From Runella defluvii (GTDB lineage: Bacteria; Bacteroidota; Bacteroidia; Cytophagales; Spirosomataceae), in contig NZ_JACIBY010000004.1 in NCBI RefSeq assembly GCF_014195535.1, positions 221,846 to 285,845 of the forward strand: DNA of 64,000 nt. The letters are read 5' to 3'. A model generated the notes under the pieces. It saw nothing but the letters and a program-made list of their open reading frames with translations, did not search any database and had not been told where the DNA came from. The position numbers and the translations under genes are program-made. Shown here in pieces: positions 36,209 to 45,122 of this stretch; position 1 is the stretch's first letter; each line of letters opens with the position of its first letter.

Positions 36209-37686
36209 TCGTTTATAATATCGGAAGCAATAAGGCCAGGTTGGGTGCATTTTTGGGCGGCTCGGTCGCCTGCTGCTCCGTGCTGATAAACCCCAAAAAT
36301 AGCTGCTTGATGGGGAGGAATGCCTTGGGTCAATAACCCCGTGATGATACCTGTAAGCACGTCGCCGCTACCTCCCGTTGCCATGCCAGGGTTGCCCGTT
36401 GAATTAAAATAGAGGGTGCCGTTGGGCAATGCCACCGCGGTATGAGCCCCTTTGAGGCAGACAATCACTTGGTGTTGTTGGGCAAATGTTTGTAACAAAG
36501 AAAGTTTGTCAAAATCATCTTGCCAAGGACGTCCCAAGAGGCGTTGAAATTCCTTTGGATGTGGTGTTAAAATGGAATTAGGAGGGAGTAATGTGAGTAG
36601 CTCTCGGTGTTCACTGAGTAAATTGAGCGCATCGGCGTCAAAAACAGTAGGTTGTGTGAGCTTCGGCAAAAGTTCGCGGAGGAGCTGAAGGGTGAGTGGG
36701 TCTTTGCCTAGCCCAGGCCCGATTCCTACGGCGCTATAACCGTCTATGTTGGGTACAGTGGTATTGACCATCCAATGCCAGTCGGGCAAGGCCATTGCTT
36801 CGGGCAAACTCGTTTGTAAAATGTCGTAACCACAACGCGGAGTTTGAACCGTCAATAAACCTACTCCTGAGCGTAAGCAGGCTTTGGAAGACAGCACAAT
36901 GGCGCCTATCTTTCCGTAACTGCCTCCAATGAGCAGTGCGTGCCCAAAAGAGCCTTTGTGGGCGTATTTCTTTCGTCGGTTTGAGATTTTAAAATCGTTA
37001 ATGAAGGAGGCCGTGCTGAAAAAATAAGGAGTAGCCGTAGCTTCGGCATACGCAGCACTCAGCCCAATGTCCACCACCTGCCATTCTCCTACGTACTCGG
37101 CCGACTGCGGCTGCACAAAAGCTAGTTTGGGGCACTGAAACGAAACTGTATAGTCGGGTTTGATAATGATGTCCGATAGCGCGTTGGGGGTATCTGCCAA
37201 AAGCCCACTGGCAATGTCCACTGCGATGATGGTGGCCGAGGAATCATTGATTTTTTGAATAACTTCGGCCAAAAATCCTTGTGTAGGACGCGACAACCCT
37301 GAGCCTAAAAGGGCATCAATCACCAACGACTGTTGGGCGAAATGGGGAATGTCCGTGCTTTCTGTGATCCAATGAACGGTTGTCATTGGGTGAAGCCGTG
37401 CTAGATTCGCTTCAAAATCAGCTGACCCTCCAGCACTGTGCTTAACCACAAAGATGTGGACATTGTAGCATTTTTGGAGTAATAACCGTCCGATAACGAG
37501 GCCGTCGCCGCCATTGTTGCCCATTCCACATACGACGTTGATGGTGCAACGGTCGTCAAATCGTTCACAAAACCACTTGACAAAAGCAGTAGAGGCGCGC
37601 TCCATCAGCTGGAGCGACGAAATAGGCTCGTGAGCAATGGTGTAAGCATCCCATGCCCGAATTTGGGGAACAGTAAATAGTTTCAT
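36196..37686 (-). CDS. nnr: Bifunctional NAD(P)HX epimerase/dehydratase
   Basis: A 496-residue YjeF-type metabolite-repair enzyme. The N-terminal epimerase domain has NVVCGMGNNGGDGLVIGRLL. The C-terminal ADP/ATP-dependent dehydratase domain has GSYGKIGAIVLSSKA, DADALNLLSEH, LTPHPKEFQRLLG and GNPGMATGGSGDVLTGIITG. Together they restore hydrated NAD(P)H. It starts 8 bases after the CapD-like gene and is probably co-transcribed with it, without an obvious functional link. Confidence 0.96.
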   Translation of the reverse strand: MKLFTVPQIRAWDAYTIAHEPISSLQLMERASTAFVKWFCERFDDRCTINVVCGMGNNGGDGLVIGRLLLQKCYNVHIFVVKHSAGGSADFEANLARLHPMTTVHWITESTDIPHFAQQSLVIDALLGSGLSRPTQGFLAEVIQKINDSSATIIAVDIASGLLADTPNALSDIIIKPDYTVSFQCPKLAFVQPQSAEYVGEWQVVDIGLSAAYAEATATPYFFSTASFINDFKISNRRKKYAHKGSFGHALLIGGSYGKIGAIVLSSKACLRSGVGLLTVQTPRCGYDILQTSLPEAMALPDWHWMVNTTVPNIDGYSAVGIGPGLGKDPLTLQLLRELLPKLTQPTVFDADALNLLSEHRELLTLLPPNSILTPHPKEFQRLLGRPWQDDFDKLSLLQTFAQQHQVIVCLKGAHTAVALPNGTLYFNSTGNPGMATGGSGDVLTGIITGLLTQGIPPHQAAIFGVYQHGAAGDRAAQKCTQPGLIASDIINEMGW

Positions 37687-37694
37687 TGATTGAC

Positions 37695-39632
37695 TTAGCT
37701 CAATTCCAAACCATCAAGCTCTTCGTATTCTGAATTGTTACTGATAAACTCAGGAACAACCGTTTTAAGGTACGTCACCATTAGGGCTTTATCGCCCTCC
37801 CGAAGTGCTTTTTTGAGGTCTTGTAGCGCCGCCGAAATTTCCCCAAACGGTTGCTCATCGACTTGGGCAATCTGAATTTTGGGGTGGTAGGTTGGCAGGG
37901 TATGTTCTTTGTCGCTGAGGAGTTCTTCGTAGAGTTTTTCGCCTGGACGCAGTCCTGAGTACGTAATCTGAATGTCTTTATCGACCCGTAATCCTGACAA
38001 TTTTATCATCTTTTGGGCCAAGTCTGCAATGCGAACTGGCTCGCCCATGTCAAATACAAAAATCTCTCCACCGTTGCCCATGCTGCCCGCTTCCAGCACC
38101 AATTGACAGGCTTCGGGAATGGTCATAAAATACCGAATGACGTCGGGGTGAGTCACCGTAATAGGCCCGCCTGCTCGTATTTGTTTTTGAAAAAGGGGCA
38201 CAACGGAGCCGTTGGAACCAAGTACGTTGCCAAAACGGGTGGTGATAAAGCGGGTACCTTTGAGAAAACGATGGTTGAGACTTTGGACGTACATTTCCGC
38301 CAGCCGCTTGGTCGCGCCCATCACGTTGGTAGGATTGACGGCCTTGTCGGTTGAAATCATTACAAATTTTCTGACGTTGGTTTCAACGGATAAATCAGCG
38401 ATGATTTTTGTGCCAAAAACGTTGACCTTTACGGCTTCGTAAGGATGCTCTTCCATCAATGGAACGTGTTTATACGCGGCGGCATGAAACACAAACTGGG
38501 GCGTATATTGACGAAAAATATGCCGCATTCGCACTTCATCAGTGACGTCGGCTACTTGCACAATCACCCGCGTGGCATCGTCGAGGAAGCGGCGGAAATG
38601 CTGTTTCAGTTCGTTTTCAAGGTCATATAGCCCTGATTCGGACTGGTCGATAAGAATCAAGGTTTCTGGTTTGAACCGAATAAGTTGCCGAACTATCTCA
38701 CTACCGATTGACCCCGCCGCGCCAGTTACAAGGGCAGTTTGTCCTGAAAGTTGGCGGATAATGTTTTGATTATCAAGCAAAATAGGGTCACGTTCGAGCA
38801 AGTCTTCAATCCGAATGTTACGAATGTCGTCCGAACGAAGCTGGTCGCCATTGAGTCGTTCGTACATGGATGGAACGACTTTGACGATGATGTCTTTTTT
38901 CAAAAACCGTTCGATGATTTGGTTTTTGCGGTGAGGTTTTATTTGATGAATGGCCAAAACGACTTCTAGGTCGCTGGTGATTTCGTCTTCCACAAAGCGT
39001 TTTATGGCTTCGCTTTCGGGATAAACGGGTACCCCTTCAACGGTTTTGAAACTAAGAGAAGGGTTATCATCAATGAATCCGACAATTGTATATTTTTTGT
39101 GCCGATTGCGGAGGAGGGTATTTTTGGTCAAAATTCCAAGCGTACCCGCTCCATAAATCAGAACATTGACCTTCTCGCCAGGAGCATTGGCAATCAGGGT
39201 TTTGTAGATATTTTTAACCAAAAAACGGCTCGAAATCATCACCGACAATGAAATAAAATACTCGATAATGAGTATTGAAATCGGGATATAAAAAACCGCA
39301 TTGTCGGTACTATGGCTTAAAAAAGTAGAACCAATGATGGTCAAGATACTACTTGCAGTCGTGGCTTTAAAAATGAGCGAAGCATCCTCAACGCTACTGT
39401 GCCGAACGATGCCCGTGTATGACCGAAAATAAAGAAAACAAAGCAAGCGATTGACCAATAACGCCACCAAATAGTACTTGTACAATTTCCAATTAATGTT
39501 GGAAACATTGAGGTTGAATCGTAAAATACAGGCAATGACAAAGGATCCAATAACCACGCCGCCGTCAATCGCTAAAATGAGATGACGGGATACAAAGTGG
39601 TTTGAATACTTAGTCAGAATACGTTCAATCAT
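37695..39632 (-). CDS. CapD/PglF-type nucleoside-diphosphate-sugar dehydratase, membrane-bound
   Basis: A 645-residue protein from the ATG at 39632; a longer frame to 39686 would begin upstream of the -7 element and is rejected. Four membrane helices fill about residues 10-130. A first Rossmann-like domain has YGAGTLG, and the catalytic SDR domain has VTGAAGSIGSEIVRQ, then STDKAVNPTNVMGATKR, where Met replaces the usual Tyr of the YxxxK motif as in UDP-GlcNAc 4,6-dehydratases such as PglF/WbpM. It should begin synthesis of a modified sugar for glycans or capsule. nnr follows after 8 bases. Confidence 0.9.
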   Translation of the reverse strand: MIERILTKYSNHFVSRHLILAIDGGVVIGSFVIACILRFNLNVSNINWKLYKYYLVALLVNRLLCFLYFRSYTGIVRHSSVEDASLIFKATTASSILTIIGSTFLSHSTDNAVFYIPISILIIEYFISLSVMISSRFLVKNIYKTLIANAPGEKVNVLIYGAGTLGILTKNTLLRNRHKKYTIVGFIDDNPSLSFKTVEGVPVYPESEAIKRFVEDEITSDLEVVLAIHQIKPHRKNQIIERFLKKDIIVKVVPSMYERLNGDQLRSDDIRNIRIEDLLERDPILLDNQNIIRQLSGQTALVTGAAGSIGSEIVRQLIRFKPETLILIDQSESGLYDLENELKQHFRRFLDDATRVIVQVADVTDEVRMRHIFRQYTPQFVFHAAAYKHVPLMEEHPYEAVKVNVFGTKIIADLSVETNVRKFVMISTDKAVNPTNVMGATKRLAEMYVQSLNHRFLKGTRFITTRFGNVLGSNGSVVPLFQKQIRAGGPITVTHPDVIRYFMTIPEACQLVLEAGSMGNGGEIFVFDMGEPVRIADLAQKMIKLSGLRVDKDIQITYSGLRPGEKLYEELLSDKEHTLPTYHPKIQIAQVDEQPFGEISAALQDLKKALREGDKALMVTYLKTVVPEFISNNSEYEELDGLELS

Positions 39633-39653
39633 ATTGGGTAAAGCGTACTTTTT

Positions 39654-39661
39654 CAAAAGTA
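39654..39661 (-). promoter_or_regulatory. -7 promoter element of the CapD-like gene
   Basis: TACTTTTG on the minus strand (39661 to 39654) matches TAnnTTTG and lies 21 bases before the ATG at 39632. No well-spaced TTG was found. It supports the shorter start of the dehydratase gene. Confidence 0.5.
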
Positions 39662-39701
39662 AAAAATCATTTTCAATAAGCCTCACTTACTGACCCAGAA
39701 T

Positions 39702-40616
39702 TTACTTTTCGTACAGGTGGCTGAGGGCTTGTTTTAGGTCTTCAAATTGGTAAGTGAAGTTGGTTTCGGCCTTGATTCGGTGATTAAGCACGTAATTTCC
39801 TCCAATGACTAAGTTGGCCATTTCTCCAAATACGGCTTTGAGCACAAAACTTGGAATGTTGGGCAACCAAAGCGGGCGGTCTAACACTTCGGCTATTTGA
39901 CGGGTGAGGACGGCGTTCGTCACAGGCGTGGGCGCTACGGCGTTATAGGCTCCCCGCCAAGCAGGGTTTTCGAGGGCTTCGATGTACATGCGGCACAAAT
40001 CGTCTATGTGTATCCACGACGTCCACTGCTTGCCAGAAGCAAGTGGCGCACCTACGCCCCACTGAACGGGCAGCGCAATTTTGGGCAACGCTCCTCCTTG
40101 CGTACTCAGAACGATGCCCGTACGGAGTTTTGTCGTGCGAATCCCAATATTGTCAATCAGCTCGACGGCGTTTTCCCAATGCCGCGTCACGTGGGCCACA
40201 AAATCAGTTCCAGAAGGGGTTTGTTCGGATACGCGTACATCGCCCGTATCAGCCCCATAAAACCCAATCCCCGAAGCCGACACGCAAGCTTTAACTTGAT
40301 AGGGGCGCTCTTGAAGTTTGCGCGCAATCAGTTCAATGCTTTTGGTTCGGCTTTGAATAATCTCTTGCTTACGACTGGCAGTCCACCGTTGGTCGGCGAT
40401 TCCAGCCCCAGCGAGATGGATGATGTAGTCGGCTTTACGAAGGGCTTCCTCTTCGATGAAATTTTTTTCAATATCCCAACGGTAAATTTTGACGTTTGGG
40501 TTGTTTTGTTGTTTTCGGCTTAAATAGGCCACTTGATAGCCTTTTTCAAGGAGTAGGGTGGTAAGACGACGGCCAATCATGCCCGTTCCGCCAGTAATTA
40601 AAACAGTTTCCGCCAT
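39702..40616 (-). CDS. TIGR01777-family NAD-dependent epimerase
   Basis: A 304-residue extended SDR of the TIGR01777/YfcH type. The N-terminal nucleotide motif is LITGGTGMIGRRL, IIHLAGAGIADQRW is the conserved strand 4 region, and VCVSASGIGFYG-like ACVSASGIGFYGADTGD bears the active-site Tyr; WTSWIHIDDL and the C-terminal DUF1731-like segment (RPLWLPNIPSFVLKAVFGEM) complete the family. The role is unclear; it is often called a cell-division or sugar-nucleotide epimerase without proof. The CapD-like gene begins 69 bases downstream with its own -7 box. Confidence 0.9.
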   Translation of the reverse strand: MAETVLITGGTGMIGRRLTTLLLEKGYQVAYLSRKQQNNPNVKIYRWDIEKNFIEEEALRKADYIIHLAGAGIADQRWTASRKQEIIQSRTKSIELIARKLQERPYQVKACVSASGIGFYGADTGDVRVSEQTPSGTDFVAHVTRHWENAVELIDNIGIRTTKLRTGIVLSTQGGALPKIALPVQWGVGAPLASGKQWTSWIHIDDLCRMYIEALENPAWRGAYNAVAPTPVTNAVLTRQIAEVLDRPLWLPNIPSFVLKAVFGEMANLVIGGNYVLNHRIKAETNFTYQFEDLKQALSHLYEK

Positions 40617-40704
40617 AGTGATAAAAAGAGAGTATATGGAACATAACTAACGGCGGTGGGGAATCGTTGCGGTAGCGGAATAAAAAATTGTCCAGTTTTT
40701 GGGA

Positions 40705-40726
40705 TAACTTTGGCACGATGCTTGTG
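40705..40726 (+). promoter_or_regulatory. Sigma54-like promoter overlapping a -7 element
   Basis: TTGGCACG-ATGC-TTGT (40710-40725) closely matches the sigma54 consensus YTGGCACGrnnnTTGCW; the -24 half is perfect and the -12 half ends in T instead of C. A TAnnTTTG box (TAACTTTG, 40705-40712) overlaps its left end. Transcription would start at about 40737 with sigma54, or about 40718 with the housekeeping factor. A terminator follows within 60-80 bases, so the product would be a small RNA. Confidence 0.6.
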
Positions 40727-40736
40727 TAAACAATAA

Positions 40737-40803
40737 TTAATATAATAGAGTAGGGTAATTTGGCATTAGCCCCGTTTCATTGGAACGGGGCCATGTTTTT
40801 TTT
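40737..40803 (+). ncRNA. Candidate small RNA ending in an intrinsic terminator
   Basis: A sigma54-like promoter at 40710-40725 is followed by an orphan strong terminator: GCCCCGTT (40769-40776) pairs with AACGGGGC (40784-40791), with a run of eight T at 40796-40803. There is no ORF of useful length between them. The start is inferred from the promoter, so the RNA would be roughly 65-85 nt. It lies in the divergent gap before uvrB; no known RNA family was recognised. Confidence 0.5.
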
Positions 40804-40885
40804 AAGGGGGTGTAAGTTGTCTTTGAAAAACAGAACTTTTGTGGCTATTTTGGGTGTTATCTAGGCTTATACCTCTTCTATTAAT

Positions 40886-42907
40886 ATGCCATTTGAAATC
40901 ATTTCCACCTATCAACCTACTGGAGACCAGCCCCAAGCCATTGCACAGCTTGTGGAAGGTGTTCAAAACGGCGAACCTTCTCAAACACTTCTTGGGGTAA
41001 CGGGTTCGGGAAAAACATTTACCGTTGCCAATGTGGTAGCGCAGATCGACCGCCCTACGCTGGTGTTGAGCCATAACAAAACCCTCGCCGCGCAGTTGTA
41101 CGGAGAATTTAAACAGTTTTTTCCCAACAACGCGGTCGAGTACTTCATTAGCTACTACGATTATTACCAACCCGAGGCTTACATTGCAACGACCAATACC
41201 TACATCGAGAAAGATTTAGCCATTAACCAAGAGATTGATAAACTTCGGCTTTCGACGGTGTCATCGTTGATGTCGGGGCGGAGAGATGTATTGGTGGTGG
41301 CGTCGGTGTCGTGTATATATGGAGCAGGAAACCCTGAAGAATATCGAAAAAGTATCGTGCGGGTAGGCGTTGGAGAGCAAATCACCCGTAATCAGTTTTT
41401 GTTTCGTTTGGTTGAAATTCTTTACAGTCGGACGGAAGCCGAATTTGCACGCGGAAACTTTCGGGTAAAGGGTGATACGGTCGATATTTATCCAGGCTAT
41501 GCTGATTTTGCTTATCGTATCATTTTTTTTGGTGACGAAATCGAGGAAATTCAGCGTATTAATCCCACCAATGGCAAAAAAATATCGTCCGAAAAGATGG
41601 TGGCCATTTTTCCTGCCAACTTATTCGTGACAGGAAGGGACGTTTTACTAAATGCCATTCGCCATATTCAGGACGATTTAGTGGCGCAAATTACTTACTT
41701 TGAAAAAGAAGGGCGGTTGCTGGAAGCCCAGCGCATTCGTGAACGAACGGAGTTTGACCTAGAAATGATGCGCGAATTGGGCTACTGTTCGGGTATCGAA
41801 AACTATTCACGGTATTTCGACAATCGAAAACCAGGCGAACGGCCGTTTTGTTTGCTCGATTATTTCCCCGAAGATTTCTTGCTAGTGGTGGATGAAAGCC
41901 ACGTGACGATGCCCCAAATTCGTGCAATGTGGGGCGGCGACCGCTCCCGTAAAGAGTCATTGGTCGATTTTGGGTTTCGTTTACCAAGTGCGATGGACAA
42001 CCGACCGCTGACCTTTCAAGAGTTTGAAAACTTGGCAGGACAAACGATTTTTGTGAGTGCAACTCCTGCCGATTACGAACTTCGACGGACGGATGGCGTG
42101 GTAGTAGAGCAAATTATTCGTCCAACGGGCTTGCTTGATCCCGAAATTCAGGTGCGTCCGAGCCTCAATCAGATTGATGATTTGTTGGAAGAAATCGACA
42201 AACGTGTCAAGCGAAATGAACGCGTTTTGGTTACTACTTTGACCAAACGAATGGCAGAAGAGTTGAGCAAGTATTTGGAACGGGTAGGCATCAAAGGACG
42301 ATATATTCACTCGGAAGTAAAAACCCTTGATCGGGTCGAAATCTTGCGTGATTTGCGCTTGGGGGCATTTGATGTGCTAGTAGGAGTAAACCTTTTGCGG
42401 GAAGGGTTGGACTTGCCCGAAGTGTCGTTGGTGGCAATTATGGATGCCGACAAAGAAGGCTTTTTGCGGGATATTCGTTCGCTTATTCAAACCATTGGGC
42501 GGGCCGCTCGAAACGAAAACGGAAAAGTGCTCATGTATGCCGACCGAATGACGGGCTCGATGCAAAAGGCGATTGAAGAAACCAATCGCCGTCGAGAGAT
42601 TCAGATGGCGTACAATACGGAGCACGGAATTACGCCTAAGACGGTTTTCAAGAGCCGCGAGGCCATCATGGAACAAACGTCGGTGGCCGATTCAAAACCA
42701 TCGGCAAAACGTTATTACGTAGAACCAGAGGAGGTTCGGGTAGCTGCCGACCCAGTGGTGCAGTACATGGCAAAACCCGAATTGGAAAAGCTAATTGCGG
42801 AAACACAACGCAAAATGGAAGCCGCCGCCAAAGAACTCAATTTCTTGGAAGCTGCCCGTTACCGCGATGAATTGTTGCAATTGCGAGAAAAACTGAAGAA
42901 AGATTAA
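40886..42907 (+). CDS. uvrB: Excinuclease ABC subunit UvrB
   Basis: A 673-residue DNA-repair helicase-like subunit. Walker A is [10 protein letters not shown] near residue 40, the damage-probing beta-hairpin has [11 protein letters not shown], the DEAD-like box is [11 protein letters not shown], helicase motif VI is [13 protein letters not shown], and the C-terminal UVR motif that binds UvrC is in [20 protein letters not shown]. It forms the lesion-verification complex with UvrA. It is a single gene here, followed by the hairpin-repeat cassette. Confidence 0.97.
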   Translation: MPFEIISTYQPTGDQPQAIAQLVEGVQNGEPSQTLLGVTGSGKTFTVANVVAQIDRPTLVLSHNKTLAAQLYGEFKQFFPNNAVEYFISYYDYYQPEAYIATTNTYIEKDLAINQEIDKLRLSTVSSLMSGRRDVLVVASVSCIYGAGNPEEYRKSIVRVGVGEQITRNQFLFRLVEILYSRTEAEFARGNFRVKGDTVDIYPGYADFAYRIIFFGDEIEEIQRINPTNGKKISSEKMVAIFPANLFVTGRDVLLNAIRHIQDDLVAQITYFEKEGRLLEAQRIRERTEFDLEMMRELGYCSGIENYSRYFDNRKPGERPFCLLDYFPEDFLLVVDESHVTMPQIRAMWGGDRSRKESLVDFGFRLPSAMDNRPLTFQEFENLAGQTIFVSATPADYELRRTDGVVVEQIIRPTGLLDPEIQVRPSLNQIDDLLEEIDKRVKRNERVLVTTLTKRMAEELSKYLERVGIKGRYIHSEVKTLDRVEILRDLRLGAFDVLVGVNLLREGLDLPEVSLVAIMDADKEGFLRDIRSLIQTIGRAARNENGKVLMYADRMTGSMQKAIEETNRRREIQMAYNTEHGITPKTVFKSREAIMEQTSVADSKPSAKRYYVEPEEVRVAADPVVQYMAKPELEKLIAETQRKMEAAAKELNFLEAARYRDELLQLREKLKKD

Positions 42908-42932
42908 ACGCTCTCTAACATAACAATGCTTG

Positions 42933-43410
42933 CGCTTTATCCAGGTTAAACGCATTAAAAAAACGGCCTCGGAGAGGCGTAACATTTGTAGATTTAATCA
43001 AAAATTTTAAGTCATTCAAAACAGCCTCGGTAGAGGCGTAACCTTTGTAGATTTAATCAAAAATTTTAGGTCATTCAAAACAGCCTCGGAGAGGCAAAAC
43101 CTTTGTAGATTTAATCAAGAATTTTAAGTCATTCAAAACAGCCTCGGAGAGGCGTAACATTTGTAGATTTAATCAAAAATTTTAAGTCATTCAAAACAGC
43201 CTCGGAGAGGCGCAACCTTTGTAGATTTAATCAAAAATTTTAAGTCATTCAAAACAGCCTCGGAGAGGCGCAACATTTGTAGGCAAAGTAAACAAATCCC
43301 TGCCTAAAGCCCCATCGGGGAGGCTAATTATATCTTTCTACGAAGATTTGGCTCCTCTGGAGCTAAATAGTCACTTTTTATTTTTAATGCGTTTAACCTA
43401 CGCTTTACCC
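42933..43410. mobile_element. Transposon-like hairpin-repeat cassette
   Basis: A non-coding element of about 455 bases with ends like a transposon: inverted repeats AGGTTAAACGCATTAAAAA (42943-42961) and its reverse complement (43381-43399), bounded by near-perfect 10-base direct repeats CGCTTTATCC (42933-42942) and CGCTTTACCC (43401-43410). Inside are six tandem hairpin units of about 58 bases and further hairpins to the right. There is no transposase. The right direct repeat includes the stop codon of the neighbouring HD-domain gene, so insertion may have shaped that gene's end. Confidence 0.65.
42966..43280. repeat. Six tandem 58-59 bp hairpin units
   Basis: Unit starts are 42966, 43024, 43083, 43141, 43199 and 43257. 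Each begins with the hairpin GCCTC-GGA-GAGGC, then a variant of GTAACATTTGTAGATTTAAT and an AT-rich tail ending CATTCAAAACA; the sixth is partial. Unit 2 has a 4-base loop. To the right, differing hairpins occur (GCCCC/GGGG at about 43309-43321 and GGCTCC/GGAGCT at about 43350-43364), the latter next to a reverse-orientation copy of the TTTGTAGA-like motif. Confidence 0.85.
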
Positions 43411-44010
43411 CAGAAGTCGTTCTTTGATTTCTTTAATCCGTTGTTCTTTCTTGGGTTGTCGGTATTTTTTGGCAAAGGGAGTATGGTACGTGTGCGATTC
43501 CAAAAATTTGATCTGAATTTCGTCCCATTTTTTGCGGTCATGGAGCATGTCCATGTTTTGAAGTTCTTGAAATAAACTTTCACTAATGGGGTCAAAATCG
43601 CTACGTCCCAAATAGTCCAAATCGGCGTCGCACAAGATTTGTTCGATTAAATTTAGCGGTTGTTGAGGGACTTTGGTGGAGATGATAAGCCCATTAATAA
43701 GCACAATTTCAATACTGGTAAAGCCAAAATTGGGAAGTAGTCGCTTGGCAATTTCAATGCCTTTCTCTTCATGTCCCTGATAGGTTTCGGTAAAGCCTAT
43801 ATCGTGAATAAGGGCGCCAGTGAGTAATAGTTCGGCTTCAGGCTCTCTGAGCGAAAGCCGTTTAATATACTGACGACAAACCGATAGCACATCACGGACG
43901 TGGTGAATCCCGTGGTAGGTAAGTTTGGGTGAGAGCTGCTGCGAAAGCTCGGCTAACACAAACCGTCGAAGTTTTAAAAATCGCTCAAAAGGTGCCATCG
44001 GTTCAAACAA
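43405..44010 (-). CDS. HD-domain phosphohydrolase
   Basis: A 201-residue HD-superfamily protein. The metal ligands are visible in order: YHGIHHVRDVL (His), GALIHDIGFTE (His-Asp), and CDADLDYLGR (Asp) after the helix region. Family members hydrolyse nucleotides or cyclic dinucleotides; the substrate is not predictable. The Lys/Glu-rich tail ends at a stop codon lying in the right direct repeat of the hairpin cassette, so the last residues could have been changed by that insertion. It is divergent from arfB. Confidence 0.85.
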   Translation of the reverse strand: MFEPMAPFERFLKLRRFVLAELSQQLSPKLTYHGIHHVRDVLSVCRQYIKRLSLREPEAELLLTGALIHDIGFTETYQGHEEKGIEIAKRLLPNFGFTSIEIVLINGLIISTKVPQQPLNLIEQILCDADLDYLGRSDFDPISESLFQELQNMDMLHDRKKWDEIQIKFLESHTYHTPFAKKYRQPKKEQRIKEIKERLLG

Positions 44011-44088
44011 AATAACGCTGGGAAGAGTGTTGGTTGCGACAAATTACTGAAAAGTCGTATTCTATCAAATCTTTGCGCCGCAAACTGC

Positions 44089-44096
44089 TATTTTTG
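44089..44096 (+). promoter_or_regulatory. -7 promoter element of arfB
   Basis: TATTTTTG matches TAnnTTTG and lies 24 bases before the arfB ATG at 44121. It supports the shorter start, since the longer frame (44034) begins upstream of it. No well-spaced TTG was seen. Confidence 0.5.
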
Positions 44097-44120
44097 TGCA
44101 AAATTTCAACGAAATTAACC

Positions 44121-44525
44121 ATGTTTGACCCAATAAAACTCCATTCCGAACTTGTCTTTCAAACTGCTCGCAGTGGAGGCAAGGGCGGGCAAAATGTCAA
44201 TAAAGTCGAGACCAAAGTGGAGCTGCGTTTTGACGTCTCGCAATCGCTGCTACTGACCGAAACCGAACGCGCGCTTTTGCAAGAGAAACTTGCCAATCGT
44301 TTGACAACCGAAGGCGTGTTGGTGTTGACGCACCAAACCGAACGTTCTCAGTTGGCCAACCGCGATAAAGTAGTAAAAAAGTTTAATGACCTTATCAAAA
44401 AATGCTTTGAAGTGGCCAAACCCCGCAAAGCCACCAAACCTTCTGCCGCAGTGATAGAAAAACGTCTGAAAGAAAAACAGCGGCAGTCAGACACCAAAGC
44501 AATGCGTCGAAAAATTACCGAATAA
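44121..44525 (+). CDS. arfB: Alternative ribosome-rescue factor ArfB (GGQ peptidyl-tRNA hydrolase)
   Basis: A 134-residue ICT1/YaeJ-type release factor from the ATG at 44121. The catalytic GGQ lies in RSGGKGGQNVNKVETKVEL, and the basic C-terminal tail (KRLKEKQRQSDTKAMRRK) is the segment that enters the empty mRNA channel of stalled ribosomes. It hydrolyses peptidyl-tRNA on non-stop complexes. A GNAT gene starts at the very next base after the stop, so the two are coupled. Confidence 0.93.
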   Translation: MFDPIKLHSELVFQTARSGGKGGQNVNKVETKVELRFDVSQSLLLTETERALLQEKLANRLTTEGVLVLTHQTERSQLANRDKVVKKFNDLIKKCFEVAKPRKATKPSAAVIEKRLKEKQRQSDTKAMRRKITE

Positions 44526-45071
44526 ATGATAGAAAACAGCTTTGAAATTCAGCAACTTAATGATTTTGAGACCATCCAAGATTTAGGTTCTCGAACGTAT
44601 TTTCCTCATTATACCCATTTGTGGTATGATACCCAAGGGATTGAATGGTACATGGAACGCTGCTTCGGAGACAATGCGCTCAAGGCCGATTTTGAAAACC
44701 CTGATTTATTGTATTTTGCCGTAAGGCTCAACGGCAAAAATGTGGGTTTTCTTAAACTTGTAAAACACAAAACACCGCTTGAAAATCAGCCGAAAGAATC
44801 GTTTTTGTACCTCGAAAAAATCTATTTTCTCAAAGAAGCAACGGGACTTGGGTTGGGGCAAAAAGCGATGGCTTGGGTAGATGAACAAGCGCGTCAATGG
44901 GGTATTAACAAGGTTTGGTTAATGGCGATGAATTCGTCCCTAAAAACGATTCAGAGTTATGAAAAAGCAGGTTTTGTGAAAATAGCGACAACACGCCTTG
45001 ACGATGAAGTGTTTTGTCGGCTACGTGCAGAGCTTCGAGGCATGGTGGTGCTGCAAAAAGAGCTGTTCTGA
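44526..45071 (+). CDS. GNAT-family N-acetyltransferase
   Basis: A 181-residue GCN5-related acetyltransferase. The acetyl-CoA loop is in LGLGQKAMAWVDEQARQWG, preceded by the conserved strand FLYLEKIYFLKEAT, and the C-terminal strand has SYEKAGFVKIAT. The substrate is unknown; relatives are annotated as diamine or ribosomal protein acetyltransferases, and none can be preferred here. It starts directly after the arfB stop codon. Confidence 0.88.
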   Translation: MIENSFEIQQLNDFETIQDLGSRTYFPHYTHLWYDTQGIEWYMERCFGDNALKADFENPDLLYFAVRLNGKNVGFLKLVKHKTPLENQPKESFLYLEKIYFLKEATGLGLGQKAMAWVDEQARQWGINKVWLMAMNSSLKTIQSYEKAGFVKIATTRLDDEVFCRLRAELRGMVVLQKELF

Positions 45072-45122
45072 AAAACCACCCCTTCGCTTTTTTATTCTCC
45101 CGAAAACCCGCACATTTGCGGT

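Noticed and set aside
42966..43280. Regular 58-base repeats that could be taken for a CRISPR array
   Set aside because: The whole unit, including the supposed spacer, is nearly identical from copy to copy, and no cas gene is nearby.
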